Notes: generated by a model not told the origin, from the letters alone. Positions 14,937 through 24,933 are shown, counted from the stretch's first letter. The stretch is 40,453 nt of DNA from Flavobacteriaceae bacterium (GCA_027490305.1 JAIXYI010000048.1:1-40453), one strand, 5' to 3'. Numbers and translations: made by a program.

Positions 14937-17900
14937 TTAGAATTCTAAGTTAATGCCCAGTGAGAATACCCGTGGTTGTGGATAACGCCCGTTATCGATA
15001 CCCGACAGTAAGGCACTTTGGTTGAAATTACCTATCTCAGGGTCATATCCGCGGTAATTCGTAAAGGTGTACAGGTTTTGCGCACTGCCGTACACCCGAA
15101 CTCTTGACATCTTGATTTTGGACGCCAACTCAGATGGCAAGGTATAGCCCAGTGTGAGGTTTTGGATACGGGCATAGGATCCGTCTTCTACATAGCGACT
15201 GGATATCAAAATGTTCGGGTTAGACGTCGACCCAATCGGGCGAGGGATGTTGGTATTGGTGTTTTCCGGTGTCCAGTAGTTCAGTGCGTCGGTCAACTGG
15301 TTGACATACAACTGGGCGTTGGTGGTACCATTTCTCCAGGTCAGGTTCATAACATCATTACCAACCGACCCTTGGACGAACACAGAAAGGTCAAAGTTTT
15401 TGTATTTGAAGGTGTTGGTGAAACCAAATGTGAAGTCAGGGTGTGGATTACCGATCAGTGTGCGGTCAGCGCCGTTGATGACGCCGTCACCATTCACATC
15501 TTTGTATTTGATATCGCCCAGGTACGTTTGTCCGGCACCGGTACCGACCGATTGGTCGAACTGGATCGGAGCCGCATTCAACTCGTCAAGGCTGTTGAAG
15601 ATGCCTTCTGCCACGTAGCCGAAGAACATACCGATAGGCTGTCCGACTTTGGTATTGGTCACGTCCACCGGAATATAGCCATTTGTATTAACGTTTGCTG
15701 TTAGGATAAGGCCGTCTTGTAGGGACGTAATTTCGTTCTTATAGTGTGAAAAGACGAGATTTGAACTCCAAGAGAGGGCTGAATTTCCTTTTGTTGAATA
15801 GTTGAGCGTCACATCAAGACCTTTATTCTCCATGCTGCCTACGTTTGCGTAAGGAGGATCTATACCTCCGTAGTAAGACCCAGGACCGGTTAGATAGCTA
15901 GGTAGGGCAATCGGAAAAAGGAAACCTTCCGAACGCTTGACGTAGTAATCAAGGTTTGCACTAAGGCGTGAATCAAGTAACGTAAAGTCCAAACCGATGT
16001 TAGTCTGTTTCATCGATTCCCACGTGAGGTTCGGGTTCGGCATGTTTTGGACGGTGTAACCCGCTCCGAGTCCGGATGTACCCGGTTGCAACAACGCCGT
16101 GTAGCGGTTGTTTGGAATTTGCTGGTTACCGGTTGCTCCATATCCGATACGGAATTTCACGTTGTCGATGTATTTCTTGGTGCTTTCCATGAATTTCTCA
16201 TTCGAAAGTTTCCATGAAACGGCTGCCGCCGGGAAGTATCCCCATTGGTTTTTACCTGCTACCGGGTCGAATTTTGACGAACGGTCCGCACGATAGGAAG
16301 CCGAGAAACTGAAACGGTCATCGAAGTCATATAAGACCCGTCCGAACAGTGAGTAGAGCGATGCACTTCCTTTGTAGTAATCGTTCTGTGTGACGGTGAT
16401 ATCTGAACCGAGGTTTACCGTCGCCGGGTTGTTGACCTGTGCGCCTACCGAATAGACGTTCAATCCTTCCCAATGGCTGTCATTCGCTTCCTGACCCAAA
16501 AGCACGGTGAACTTGTGTTTTTTGATCGTGCGGTCATAGCTCAGGAGGTTTTTGAAGTTTATTGAATACCAATTAGAACTTCTTTTCCATAACTCTGTCG
16601 CCGTGTGAATCTGGACACCCCAAAAGTAGGTGGGTAAAAAATCTTGCTGATCGGCGAATTCTGTATTGGCTCCTAGTTCTACGCGGTACTTTAGCCCTTT
16701 CAATAAAGTGGCTTCAGCATACAGGCTCCCGAGGAAATTTTTCCGCACTAGCTTGTTATCACGCACAAGCGCTTCAGCCACGGGGTTGAAATAGGTAGCG
16801 TTCTGGTCGTTTGACAACGGGCCGGCGAAACTACCATCGGCATTGCGTACCGGGATATCCGGCGCCTGTAAGAGCGTGCCGCTGATCAAACCACTATAAC
16901 TTTGGTTAACGGTCAGTTGCTCGTTGGTGATACCGGTGCTGACATTGGTGCCAGCGCGCAGCCATTCTTTTACCTTACCGTCTACGTTGGCGCGCATGGT
17001 GTAACGCTTATAGCCTGATCCGAGTACCACCCCTTCCTGGTCCATAAAACCGCCTGAGAGGTAGTAATATACCTGGTCGGTCGCGCCTGAGAAGGAAATG
17101 TTATGGCTTTGTGTTACCGCGGTACGGTATACTTCATCCTGCCAATCGGTGCCAGGACCCAGCAATTCCGGGTGAAGGAATTCGTCGCGGATGGCGCCTG
17201 GCTGGTTGTAGAGCGTGGCCAAGGCCGTTTGTTGTGCGGCATACTGCGGAAGGTTCAGTACGTCCAGTTTTTTGTAAATCGCGGCAGCGGAGGTATAGCC
17301 CTCATACGAGATTTTCCCATTTCCTTTCTTACCCGATTTTGTCGTGATGATGATGACCCCGTTCGCACCCCGTGATCCGTAAATGGCCGTAGCGGAGGCG
17401 TCTTTGAGGATGTCAATCGACGCGACGTCGTTCGGGTTCAGCATGGAAAGCGGCGATACGGCATTGTTACCCGATTGTCCGCCTGAGGAGAAGTCGTTTC
17501 CGGCTATCGGACGACCGCTCATCGATTTACCCGTTGCATCACCTGAAACCGGCACACCGTCGATGATATAAAGCGGTTCGTTGGTTCCGGTAATTGAGGT
17601 TGTGCCGCGTATCTTGATGGATACAGAACTACCCGGCTGCCCGGAGTTGTTGGTAACGGTAACACCGGCCGCCTTGCCTTGCAGCATCTGGTCAACGGTG
17701 GTCTGCTTGAGGTTTTCGATGTCTTTGGCTTTGACGCTCGAAACGGCGCTGTTCACGTCGTCTTTCTTTTGGGTGCCGTAACCAATTACGACAACCTCGT
17801 CAAGGCTTTCAACATTGCTTTTCAGCTTTACGTCTACTTTGCTTTGGTTATTGACGGCGACTTCCTGCGAGACGAATCCCACGAAGGAGAAGACCAATGT

Positions 17901-18131
17901 GGCGTCGCCGGCCGCATTGATGCTGTAACGGCCATCGATATCGGTCACGACGGCCTCGTTGGTGCCTTTCACAGACACGGTAACACCCGGCAGCGTCAGT
18001 CCATCCGGATCAGAAACCGTTCCCGTTACCGTTTTTTGCGCCCACGTACCCGCGGAACCCAAAAGAAGCATCAGGAAAAGCATCCGTCGGACGACATTGC
18101 TTCCGGAAAAATGCGTTTGTAATTTTCTCAT
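14937..18131 (-). CDS. susC: SusC/RagA-family TonB-dependent glycan transporter
   Basis: The 1064-residue protein has a signal peptide (residues 1-31, ...GSAGTWAQ). A carboxypeptidase-regulatory-like beta-sandwich follows (33-110, TVTGTVSDPDGLTLPGVTVS). Then come the TonB-box area and plug domain (112-235, LDEVVVIGYGTQKKDDVNSA, GTNEPLYIIDGVPV, ASATAIYGSRGANGVIIITT) and a 22-strand-type barrel ending in the aromatic C-terminus (RVFSLGINLEF). It imports oligosaccharides through the outer membrane using TonB energy and works with the SusD lid. As first gene of its operon it has a 5' leader of about 65 nt from a TAGTTTTG promoter. Upstream lies an AraC-type regulator and a 12 bp inverted repeat. 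The substrate is inferred from the locus. Confidence 0.97.
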   Translation of the reverse strand: MRKLQTHFSGSNVVRRMLFLMLLLGSAGTWAQKTVTGTVSDPDGLTLPGVTVSVKGTNEAVVTDIDGRYSINAAGDATLVFSFVGFVSQEVAVNNQSKVDVKLKSNVESLDEVVVIGYGTQKKDDVNSAVSSVKAKDIENLKQTTVDQMLQGKAAGVTVTNNSGQPGSSVSIKIRGTTSITGTNEPLYIIDGVPVSGDATGKSMSGRPIAGNDFSSGGQSGNNAVSPLSMLNPNDVASIDILKDASATAIYGSRGANGVIIITTKSGKKGNGKISYEGYTSAAAIYKKLDVLNLPQYAAQQTALATLYNQPGAIRDEFLHPELLGPGTDWQDEVYRTAVTQSHNISFSGATDQVYYYLSGGFMDQEGVVLGSGYKRYTMRANVDGKVKEWLRAGTNVSTGITNEQLTVNQSYSGLISGTLLQAPDIPVRNADGSFAGPLSNDQNATYFNPVAEALVRDNKLVRKNFLGSLYAEATLLKGLKYRVELGANTEFADQQDFLPTYFWGVQIHTATELWKRSSNWYSINFKNLLSYDRTIKKHKFTVLLGQEANDSHWEGLNVYSVGAQVNNPATVNLGSDITVTQNDYYKGSASLYSLFGRVLYDFDDRFSFSASYRADRSSKFDPVAGKNQWGYFPAAAVSWKLSNEKFMESTKKYIDNVKFRIGYGATGNQQIPNNRYTALLQPGTSGLGAGYTVQNMPNPNLTWESMKQTNIGLDFTLLDSRLSANLDYYVKRSEGFLFPIALPSYLTGPGSYYGGIDPPYANVGSMENKGLDVTLNYSTKGNSALSWSSNLVFSHYKNEITSLQDGLILTANVNTNGYIPVDVTNTKVGQPIGMFFGYVAEGIFNSLDELNAAPIQFDQSVGTGAGQTYLGDIKYKDVNGDGVINGADRTLIGNPHPDFTFGFTNTFKYKNFDLSVFVQGSVGNDVMNLTWRNGTTNAQLYVNQLTDALNYWTPENTNTNIPRPIGSTSNPNILISSRYVEDGSYARIQNLTLGYTLPSELASKIKMSRVRVYGSAQNLYTFTNYRGYDPEIGNFNQSALLSGIDNGRYPQPRVFSLGINLEF

Positions 18132-18202
18132 AATTTGTTGGTGGTTAAATTAAGTTTGAGTCAGACAGGTGCCTCTCGAAAAAAAGAACCTTCCTGCCTT
18201 AA

Positions 18203-18210
18203 CAAAACTA
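18203..18210 (-). promoter_or_regulatory. -7 element TAGTTTTG of the susC operon
   Basis: On the minus strand TAGTTTTG matches TAnnTTTG exactly and lies 71 bp upstream of the susC ATG. No TTG is found at the -33 spacing, as expected for an activator-dependent promoter. Confidence 0.7.
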
Positions 18211-18275
18211 TAACAGCCTCTTAAAATTGGTTAATACTTTTCTATCAATTGATGATGAAATTTTGACCTGATAAC

Positions 18276-18377
18276 GATTGCGGATTTGAAAAAAGCAAAT
18301 AATACACCTATATATTAGCAAATTGCCAACAGGAGTCTTATTTTATTATGGGTATAGGAATTTAAAAATCCGCAATC
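18276..18377. promoter_or_regulatory. 12 bp inverted repeat upstream of susC (candidate regulator sites)
   Basis: GATTGCGGATTT (18276-18287) and AAATCCGCAATC (18366-18377) are perfect inverted copies, 78 bp apart, upstream of the susC -7 element. Between them AGCAAAT occurs twice (18294-18300 and 18317-18323), 23 bp apart, a spacing near that of AraC-type direct-repeat sites. The AraC-family gene ends 25 bp beyond the outer arm. These are candidate binding sites; none has been tested. Confidence 0.5.
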
Positions 18378-18401
18378 CGAGCCAAAAAGGGATGATTTCC
18401 G

Positions 18402-19271
18402 CTACAAAATGCGCTTGAGCCCTGAGAAGTTTTCGCGGTATTGGCTCGGTGTGCAGTTCTTGATGGTCTTGAAATTCCGGTTAAAGTTCGCGATGTTGTT
18501 AAAGCCCGACCGGAACGCGATTTCCGAGATGCTCAGGTCTTTTTCTGCCAGCCAGCGGGCGGCATATCCGATCCGGATGTTATTGACATAATCCACAAAA
18601 GTCTTCCCCGTCCGTTTTTTGATGAAACGGTTGAAGGAAATCGTGCTCATGTTCGCGGCAGCAGCCACTTCGTCAAGCGTAAGCTTCTCTGAAAAGCGCT
18701 TTTGGACGTACTCATACACGAGTTTCATCTTGTCGAATTCCTCGAACGTGTCATAATCTACCGTGTAGGTCGACAGCAGGCGCTGGTTGCGCGAATTCGC
18801 CATGTCATAAAGGATGGAAATGATCTCAAGAAAGTAATCGATGCCATCCAATTTGGAGATTTTGACCAAACGTGCCGCCAGGTCCTGGGTGGTTTTGGCA
18901 GAAAACAAAATGCCGTGGTTCGACCGCAGGAACATGTCGCGGATCGGATTCATGATACGACGTGACAATAGCGTATCATGGAAGAGATCGTTGTGGAATT
19001 GTATCGTGATCTCGTGTATCTGTCTATTTTTACATTGGTGCAATTCCCAACCATGGTAGAGGTTCGGCCCGATTAAAACGAGTTCATAGTCGCCGATTTC
19101 TTCTACGTGGTCGCCCACGATCCGCTTGACACCACGTCCGTTATGGATGAAATTGATTTCGTATTCAGGATGGTAATGCACCGGAAAATCGAAGTTGTCT
19201 TTCACCCGGTCAAATACAAGAAAACTGTCGCCCGTTGACAAGGGAGCGATTTCGCGGTAAAAGTGGCTCAT
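18402..19271 (-). CDS. AraC-family transcriptional regulator of the mannan locus
   Basis: The 289-residue protein from the ATG at 19271 has an N-terminal cupin-type sensing domain (residues 10-95, FPVHYHPEYEINFIHNGRGV and GDYELVLIGPNLYHGWEL). The C-terminal ~100 residues hold two helix-turn-helix units of AraC type (LTLDEVAAAANMSTISFNRF, DLSISEIAFRSGFNNIANFN, then NCTPSQYRENF). The frame is open to 19388, but that extension crosses the divergent promoter region and lacks domain content, so 19271 is chosen. It is not a hybrid two-component sensor; it is a soluble one-component regulator, so it should read a cytoplasmic sugar, perhaps mannobiose or Man-Glc. It lies between the susC operon and the divergent GH26 operon, ideal for controlling both. 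Confidence 0.92.
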   Translation of the reverse strand: MSHFYREIAPLSTGDSFLVFDRVKDNFDFPVHYHPEYEINFIHNGRGVKRIVGDHVEEIGDYELVLIGPNLYHGWELHQCKNRQIHEITIQFHNDLFHDTLLSRRIMNPIRDMFLRSNHGILFSAKTTQDLAARLVKISKLDGIDYFLEIISILYDMANSRNQRLLSTYTVDYDTFEEFDKMKLVYEYVQKRFSEKLTLDEVAAAANMSTISFNRFIKKRTGKTFVDYVNNIRIGYAARWLAEKDLSISEIAFRSGFNNIANFNRNFKTIKNCTPSQYRENFSGLKRIL

Positions 19272-19291
19272 GATGGTTGGTTTAGGCTGCA

Positions 19292-19306
19292 ATAATATGA
19301 TATTAT
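19292..19306. promoter_or_regulatory. Perfect A+T-rich palindrome in the divergent araC/GH26 promoter region
   Basis: ATAATAT-G-ATATTAT is a perfect 15 bp palindrome centred at 19299, 21 bp from the regulator's ATG and 16 bp left of the TTG of the GH26 promoter. It is placed where a regulator could control both directions, but A+T-rich palindromes also arise by chance. Confidence 0.4.
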
Positions 19307-19321
19307 ATTGATAAAATAATA

Positions 19322-19354
19322 TTGAGGGGGCGTTCCGTACTGCCTGTATCTTTG
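19322..19354 (+). promoter_or_regulatory. Promoter of the GH26-SSS-GH130-epimerase operon
   Basis: TTG at 19322-19324, a 22 bp spacer and TATCTTTG at 19347-19354 match the Bacteroidota promoter consensus. Transcription would begin near 19361, about 50 nt before the GH26 ATG at 19412. This also rules out a start of the gene at 19322. Confidence 0.78.
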
Positions 19355-19411
19355 GAAAAAGGATGCACATTTCGTAAAAACTCGTCAATCCTTTTTAAGA
19401 ATCAACTATTT

Positions 19412-20581
19412 ATGCGCGTAATTTTTAGACATTTCATACGGTTCGCCCTGCCATCGGCTGCCATCCTCGTCTGTCTCGGTTCGGTGTCCTGCGCAACCGC
19501 CCAGGTACCACCGACACGCACGGCCGACGCAGATGCCACACCCGAAACGGTCATCCTCTGCCAAAACCTTCGCGCCCAAACACAACACCTGATGTTCGGC
19601 CACCAGGACGACCTCGCTTACGGAGTTACCTGGAAATACGAGGCCGGACGCAGCGATGTCAAAGACGCGTGCGGCGATTATCCGGCGGTATATGGTTGGG
19701 ATTTGGGTGGACTCGAAAAAAAATCCGACAAAAACCTCGATGGCATCCCGTTCGACCTGATGCGGCAATACATCATCGACAGCCACAAAAGGGGCGGTGT
19801 CATTACCATCAGTTGGCACATGAACAATCCGCTTACCGGCGGCAATGCCTGGGATACCACCAAAGGCTCACTGGCCGCGGCACTTCCCGGCGGATCGGCA
19901 CATGCCACTTTCGTATCATGGCTTGATAATGCAGCCGAGTGGCTGAAAACATTGACTGATAAGAACGGGCGTCCGATTCCGATTTTGTTTCGCCCGTTCC
20001 ATGAATTGACAGGCGACTGGTTCTGGTGGTGCCGCAACAACGGCTCGCCGGAAGAGTTCCAGCAACTCTGGAAATTCACGTTTGACTACCTGCGGAAGAA
20101 AGGCGTACACCAGTTGTTGTATGTCTACAATACCAGCAATTTCGACTCAGAAGAACTGTTTCGCCGTTACTATCCGGGTCGTGCCTACGCCGATATGCTG
20201 AGTTTCGACCATTACCAAATGGAAGGACCTAACAGCCGGCAGGCGTTTATAGACGTCGTACAAAAACAACTGGCGATGATGTCGAACGTAGCCAAGCGGG
20301 AAGACCTTCCAATGGCGCTGGCCGAAACGGGTTTTGAAGCCGTTCCGGACGCTAGCTGGTGGACGGGTACCCTTATGGAAGCCATCGGCGACTATCCGGT
20401 TTCGTATGTACTAGTGTGGCGCAACCACGGCTGGAACGAGTACATGAACCCGCCGCGGATGCACTATTATGCGCCGTATCGCGGCCAGGCTTCTGAAGCC
20501 GATTTTAAAGCCTTTCGGGCGCTTGAACGCACCTGGTTTGAAAAAGATGCCGCAGCGGCCAAGCTCTACCAAAAACACTGA
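19412..20581 (+). CDS. GH26 beta-mannanase (first copy)
   Basis: The 389-residue protein begins at the ATG at 19412 with an export signal (ALPSAAILVCLGSVSC); Cys27 may be lipidated, but the lipobox is weak. The GH26 domain spans about residues 45-385. Acid/base is Glu198 in LFRPFHELTGDWFWW and nucleophile Glu305 in MALAETGFEA; GHQDDLAYG (63-71) and ISWHMNNP (133-140) are further GH26 hallmarks. GH26 enzymes cut beta-1,4-mannan, in this setting most likely releasing mannobiose as in Bacteroides ManA. It is the first gene of the plus-strand operon, and the symporter gene starts 2 bp after its stop. This gene order matches the known mannan route through mannobiose, epimerase and phosphorylase. 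Confidence 0.94.
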   Translation: MRVIFRHFIRFALPSAAILVCLGSVSCATAQVPPTRTADADATPETVILCQNLRAQTQHLMFGHQDDLAYGVTWKYEAGRSDVKDACGDYPAVYGWDLGGLEKKSDKNLDGIPFDLMRQYIIDSHKRGGVITISWHMNNPLTGGNAWDTTKGSLAAALPGGSAHATFVSWLDNAAEWLKTLTDKNGRPIPILFRPFHELTGDWFWWCRNNGSPEEFQQLWKFTFDYLRKKGVHQLLYVYNTSNFDSEELFRRYYPGRAYADMLSFDHYQMEGPNSRQAFIDVVQKQLAMMSNVAKREDLPMALAETGFEAVPDASWWTGTLMEAIGDYPVSYVLVWRNHGWNEYMNPPRMHYYAPYRGQASEADFKAFRALERTWFEKDAAAAKLYQKH

Positions 20582-20583
20582 AG

Positions 20584-22509
20584 ATGAAGTTATCTACCCT
20601 CGACCTTTGTATCATCGCCGCGTATTTCCTGCTCATGATCGCCATCGGCCTGTTCATGAAGAACCGCGCGCGGAAAAGCAAAGACAACTACCTGATGGGC
20701 GGCAAGAAACTGCCGTGGTATATGCTCGGTCTAAGCGACGCCAGCGATATGTTTGACATCTCGGGCACAATGCTTCTGGTGAGTATGGCGTTCCTATACG
20801 GTTTCAAAAGCGTTTGGATTCCGTGGATGTGGCCCGTCTTCAACCAGGTCTTCCTCATGGTCTTTCTCAGTAAATGGCTGCGCCGAAGCAATGCGACAAC
20901 CGGAGCGGAATGGCTCGGCACACGCTTCGGACTGAGCGGTCGCGGGGTGCGCCAGAGTCATGCCATCGTAGTGGTATTCGCGCTGATGCTCTGTATTGGA
21001 TATATGGCGTATGCGTTTGTGGGAGTAGGGGAGTTCCTTGAAATTTTCATCCCGTATGAGTCGGTGAAGCACGTCTTTCCGTTCCTCGATGCCGGACTCG
21101 AACACCTGACGCCCGGAACGCCGGCCTACGAAACAGCCCTGATCGCGGCCAAAAACAGCACCGCCCAATTTTATGGAGTGAGTATTTGTGTCGTGGCGAT
21201 GTTCTATAGTATCGTCGGTGGGATGCACGGTATCGTATTGGCAGATTTCATCAAGTATATGATCATGATCGTCTGTTCGTTGTTCGTCGGCGTGATTGCG
21301 ATGACGCATCTTGCCAATTCCGGCGTAGTGCTGACCGACCGCCTGCCACTCGGATGGGACAGTCCGTTTTTCGGCAGTGAGCTCGGCCTTGACTGGTCGG
21401 GGATGTTAGCAGACGCAGGAACCAAGCTAGAGAAAGACGGTTACCATTTCTTCGGTGCCATAGTAGGGATGATGTTCTTTTCCGGGGTCTTGAAAAGCCT
21501 CGCGGGTCCGGCGCCGAACTACGATTGCCAGAAAATCCTGAGTACGAAGTCACCGGAGGAAGCCAGTAAAATGAGCGGTTTCATTTCGATCATCCTCCTG
21601 CCGATCCGGTATTTCATGACGATGGGACTTTGTATACTGGGCATCCTTTACTTCAAAGAACTCCCGCTACACCGCACGGCCGATGGCGTCAACTTTGAAA
21701 ACATCATGCCGGCGGTCATCAATACGTATTTGCCGTTGGGGCTGGTCGGACTCGTACTGGCCGGGTTCCTCGGAGCTTTTATGAGCAACTTCTCAGGTAC
21801 CCTCAATGCAGGGCAGGCCTACATCGTAAATGATATTTACCTCAAATTCTTCCGTCCGGATGCCAGTCGCCGCAGCGTGATCAACATGGGATATATTTCC
21901 GGTATCGTGATGGTGGTGCTGGGCGTCGGACTAGGACTGCTGATCCGCGATGTGAACATGATTTTCAATATCATCACAGCCGGATTGTATGGCGGTTTTG
22001 TATGTGCCAACGTACTGAAATGGTATTGGTGGCGCTTCAATGCCAACGGATTTTATTGGGGTATGCTGGCCGGTATCATCGCCAGTGCCATCCCGCCGGC
22101 GCTGTCGGTGTCGGGCGTAACCGACTATTTTGACGGTACCCGATTGTTGTATTATTTCCCTGTATTTATTGTTATCCAGTTGACAGCCTGTGTATTAGGA
22201 TCGTATGCCGCACCGCCAACCGATTCGGCTACACTGGTGTCGTTTTACACAACGGTGCGTCCATGGGGACTCTGGAAACCGGTTCGTGACATGGCACGCC
22301 AAACGCAGCCGGACCTCGAGGCCAATCCGAACTTCCGGATCAATATGTTCAATGTTGCGCTTGGCATAACGGGCCAAATCCTGCTGACACTCTTACCGAT
22401 GTACCTCATACTGTCCAAATGGACCGAACTTATTGTAGTGATAGCCTTACTGTTGGTAATCGTACTAACCATGCGAAAAACCTGGTGGAAGCGCCTGTCC
22501 GATTTTTGA
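20584..22509 (+). CDS. Sodium:solute symporter (SSS family), probable mannobiose/sugar importer
   Basis: The 641-residue integral membrane protein has about 14 hydrophobic helices. It starts with the SSS signature MKLSTLDLCIIAAYFLLMIA, then KNRARKSKDNYLMGGKKLPW and SDASDMFDISGTMLLVSMAF. GLVGLVLAGFLGAFMSNFSG (about 392-411) is the core helix of the family, where sodium-binding Ser residues lie. It is longer than classic 500-550-residue sugar symporters, with an extended C-terminal part (residues 560-641). By position between GH26 and the GH130/epimerase pair it should carry mannobiose or a related disaccharide across the inner membrane, powered by sodium. This substrate is inferred from context only. 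Confidence 0.9.
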   Translation: MKLSTLDLCIIAAYFLLMIAIGLFMKNRARKSKDNYLMGGKKLPWYMLGLSDASDMFDISGTMLLVSMAFLYGFKSVWIPWMWPVFNQVFLMVFLSKWLRRSNATTGAEWLGTRFGLSGRGVRQSHAIVVVFALMLCIGYMAYAFVGVGEFLEIFIPYESVKHVFPFLDAGLEHLTPGTPAYETALIAAKNSTAQFYGVSICVVAMFYSIVGGMHGIVLADFIKYMIMIVCSLFVGVIAMTHLANSGVVLTDRLPLGWDSPFFGSELGLDWSGMLADAGTKLEKDGYHFFGAIVGMMFFSGVLKSLAGPAPNYDCQKILSTKSPEEASKMSGFISIILLPIRYFMTMGLCILGILYFKELPLHRTADGVNFENIMPAVINTYLPLGLVGLVLAGFLGAFMSNFSGTLNAGQAYIVNDIYLKFFRPDASRRSVINMGYISGIVMVVLGVGLGLLIRDVNMIFNIITAGLYGGFVCANVLKWYWWRFNANGFYWGMLAGIIASAIPPALSVSGVTDYFDGTRLLYYFPVFIVIQLTACVLGSYAAPPTDSATLVSFYTTVRPWGLWKPVRDMARQTQPDLEANPNFRINMFNVALGITGQILLTLLPMYLILSKWTELIVVIALLLVIVLTMRKTWWKRLSDF

Positions 22510-22528
22510 TTAAAGCAAACCGAGTATC

Positions 22529-23719
22529 ATGTACCAAACCCAACCTATCGAGAAAATCGCCAATTATGAAGCGTTAAAAAAACGTCATGAGGCGTTGCTC
22601 ACCCGTCCTAATAAACCTGTGGAAGGTGGCAACGGGATTTATGACCGTTATACACACCCGATCCTCACGGCGGAACACACGCCGCTCGAGTGGCGCTATG
22701 ACCTGAACGCACACACGAATCCGTTTGGGCTTGAGCGCATCGGGATCAACGCCACCTTCAATGCGGGCGCCCTGAAATGGAACGACCGCTACCTGTTGGC
22801 CGTCCGTGTAGAAGGCAACGACCGCAAATCGTTCATCGCGATCGCGGAGAGTCCGAACGGCATCGACAATTTCGTCTTTTGGGAAACGCCCTGCGTGCTG
22901 CCACAAACCGAAAACCCAGATACCAATGTCTACGATATGCGCCTGACCGCACACGAAGACGGCTGGATCTACGGCGTGTTTTGTACAGAACGCAAAGACC
23001 CACAGGCACCTAAGTCTGACACCAGTGCAGCCGTAGCCAATGCCGGTATCGTGCGTACCAAAGACCTCAAAACCTGGGAACGCCTTCCTGATTTGGTCAG
23101 CAATGCCGGCCAACAACGCAATGTCGTGCTTCACCCTGAGTTTGTCAATGGGAAGTACGCCGTATACACCCGTCCGCAAGATGGTTTCATCGATGTGGGA
23201 TCGGGTGGAGGTATCGGACTCGGCTATATCACGGATATGAAGCATCCGGTAGTAGAAGACGAATCCATCATCTTCGGAAAGAACTACCATACGATCTACG
23301 AATTGAAAAATGGACTCGGACCCGCGCCGATCAAAACCGAAAAGGGTTGGTTGCACCTGGCCCACGGCGTGCGCAATACGGCGGCCGGCTTGCGCTATAC
23401 CTGTTATATGTTTATGACCGCGCTTGACGATATTTCACGCGTGACGCACGTTCCGGCGGGGCATTTCATCGCACCGCACGACGATGAACGCATCGGCGAC
23501 GTGTCGAACGTGGTCTTCTCAAACGGCTGGATCGCCGATGACGATGGCACGGTGTATATTTACTATGCGTCGTCGGATACCCGCATGCACGTGGCGGTCT
23601 CGACCCTCGACAAGCTGGTTGACTATGTCATGCATACCCCTGCAGACACCTTTACGTCATCCGGATCGGTGCAGACCATCATCGATATGGTCGAGCGAAA
23701 CAAAGCCCTCCGCCCATGA
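22529..23719 (+). CDS. GH130 4-O-beta-mannosyl-glucose phosphorylase
   Basis: The 396-residue protein lacks a signal peptide, so it is cytoplasmic. It matches GH130 subfamily 1 closely: [20 protein letters not shown] (35-54), [102 protein letters not shown] and [13 protein letters not shown]. Asp136 in NVYDMRL aligns with the general acid of the Bacteroides fragilis enzyme. The reaction is mannosyl-glucose plus phosphate giving alpha-mannose-1-phosphate and glucose. The gene overlaps the epimerase gene by four bases (ATGA), which fits their consecutive steps. The subfamily 1 motifs favour Man-Glc over longer manno-oligosaccharides. Confidence 0.95.
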   Translation: MYQTQPIEKIANYEALKKRHEALLTRPNKPVEGGNGIYDRYTHPILTAEHTPLEWRYDLNAHTNPFGLERIGINATFNAGALKWNDRYLLAVRVEGNDRKSFIAIAESPNGIDNFVFWETPCVLPQTENPDTNVYDMRLTAHEDGWIYGVFCTERKDPQAPKSDTSAAVANAGIVRTKDLKTWERLPDLVSNAGQQRNVVLHPEFVNGKYAVYTRPQDGFIDVGSGGGIGLGYITDMKHPVVEDESIIFGKNYHTIYELKNGLGPAPIKTEKGWLHLAHGVRNTAAGLRYTCYMFMTALDDISRVTHVPAGHFIAPHDDERIGDVSNVVFSNGWIADDDGTVYIYYASSDTRMHVAVSTLDKLVDYVMHTPADTFTSSGSVQTIIDMVERNKALRP

Positions 23720-24894
23720 CCGAACAGGGTTTTCGCGACGTGCTGTCGGTCGAACTCGACCGTATTCTCGGCTTTTGGCTGGAGCGGATGCCCGATTACG
23801 CAAACGGAGGTTTTTTGGGTGCTATCGACTGGCAAGACCATCCGCAACCGGAGTCGGATAAGGGTGCGGTGCTCAATGCCCGTATCTTGTGGACCTTCTC
23901 GGCGGCCTATCGCCTTCGTCCGTCTGACAGCCTGAAAGAACAGGCCCAACGCGCGTATCAGTACCTGCATCGGTTTTTTTTGGATACGGTGTATGGCGGC
24001 GTATACTGGAGCCTCGATTATACAGGCCAACCCAAAGAAACCAAAAAACAGGTCTATGCCTTGGCCTTTGCTTTATACGCTTGCGCGGAATACTACGCGG
24101 CCTTTGGCGATGTGGCAGCCCTTGGGGATGCCGTTGGGCTGTGGAGAACCCTTGAGGAAAATTGTCGCGATACCGAACGCGGCGGCTACTACGAAGCCTT
24201 CACGCGCGACTGGACGCCCATCGAAGACCAGCGCCTGAGCGATAAGGACGCCAATGAGAAGAAAACCATGAATACGCACCTGCACGTCGCAGAAGCGTAT
24301 GCGTGTTTGTATAAGGTAGCGCCCCATAAAGAATTGGGCGAGCATCTCGCGGCACTGTTGCACACCATCGACCGCTATTTTATAGACGAAACGACGGGCC
24401 ATCTCCGGTTGTTCTTTAACGAGGAATGGGTGGAGAAGAAGGATGTGATTTCGTACGGACATGACATCGAGGCGGCCTGGCTGCTGCTCGACTGTGCGGA
24501 AGCGATTGGAGATGAAACACTTATCAAACGCTACCAACGCCATTGTGTGTGCATGGCGGATGCTACGCGCGAAGGCCTTGACCTTGACGGTGGACTCTGG
24601 TATGAATACGACCCTGCTGACGACCGTCTTATTGCCGAGAAACATTGGTGGCCACAGGCCGAGCTATGGCTGGGTTTCCACAAAGCCTGGGAACTTACGA
24701 AAGCGCCAGACTACCTCGACATCGTCTACCGAAACTGGACGTTTACGCAATCGACATTGTTTGATTATGAGAACGGAGAGTGGCGCTGGGGAGTGTATGC
24801 AGACGGTTCGCCCATCGAAAAAGACAAAGCCGGCTTTTGGAAGTGCCCGTATCACAACGGACGCGCTTGTATCGAATTGCTGCGCCGGCTGTAA
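23716..24894 (+). CDS. Cellobiose/mannobiose 2-epimerase (AGE family)
   Basis: The 392-residue cytoplasmic protein has the alpha6/alpha6 barrel of the N-acylglucosamine 2-epimerase family. Residues matching the active site of Rhodothermus marinus cellobiose 2-epimerase are all present at the same spacing: Arg56 ([13 protein letters not shown]), His190 ([10 protein letters not shown]), His249 ([12 protein letters not shown]) and His380 ([10 protein letters not shown]). [10 protein letters not shown] (311-320) is the other conserved wall of the site. The enzyme epimerises the reducing-end sugar at C2, turning beta-1,4-mannobiose into Man-Glc, which the GH130 phosphorylase then splits. The four-base overlap with the GH130 gene ties them together. 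The neighbours make mannobiose the likely substrate. Confidence 0.95.
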   Translation: MTEQGFRDVLSVELDRILGFWLERMPDYANGGFLGAIDWQDHPQPESDKGAVLNARILWTFSAAYRLRPSDSLKEQAQRAYQYLHRFFLDTVYGGVYWSLDYTGQPKETKKQVYALAFALYACAEYYAAFGDVAALGDAVGLWRTLEENCRDTERGGYYEAFTRDWTPIEDQRLSDKDANEKKTMNTHLHVAEAYACLYKVAPHKELGEHLAALLHTIDRYFIDETTGHLRLFFNEEWVEKKDVISYGHDIEAAWLLLDCAEAIGDETLIKRYQRHCVCMADATREGLDLDGGLWYEYDPADDRLIAEKHWWPQAELWLGFHKAWELTKAPDYLDIVYRNWTFTQSTLFDYENGEWRWGVYADGSPIEKDKAGFWKCPYHNGRACIELLRRL

Positions 24895-24933
24895 ATACCG
24901 AAATCAATCGGCCTCAGGGCCCTACTATACGCT

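Noticed and set aside
18366..18377. The susC-upstream inverted repeat as a terminator of the AraC gene
   Set aside because: The arms are 78 bp apart with no T-run, so a terminator hairpin is unlikely.
19322..19411. An upstream TTG start for the first GH26 gene
   Set aside because: That TTG is the -33 element of a consensus promoter, and the signal peptide begins at 19412.
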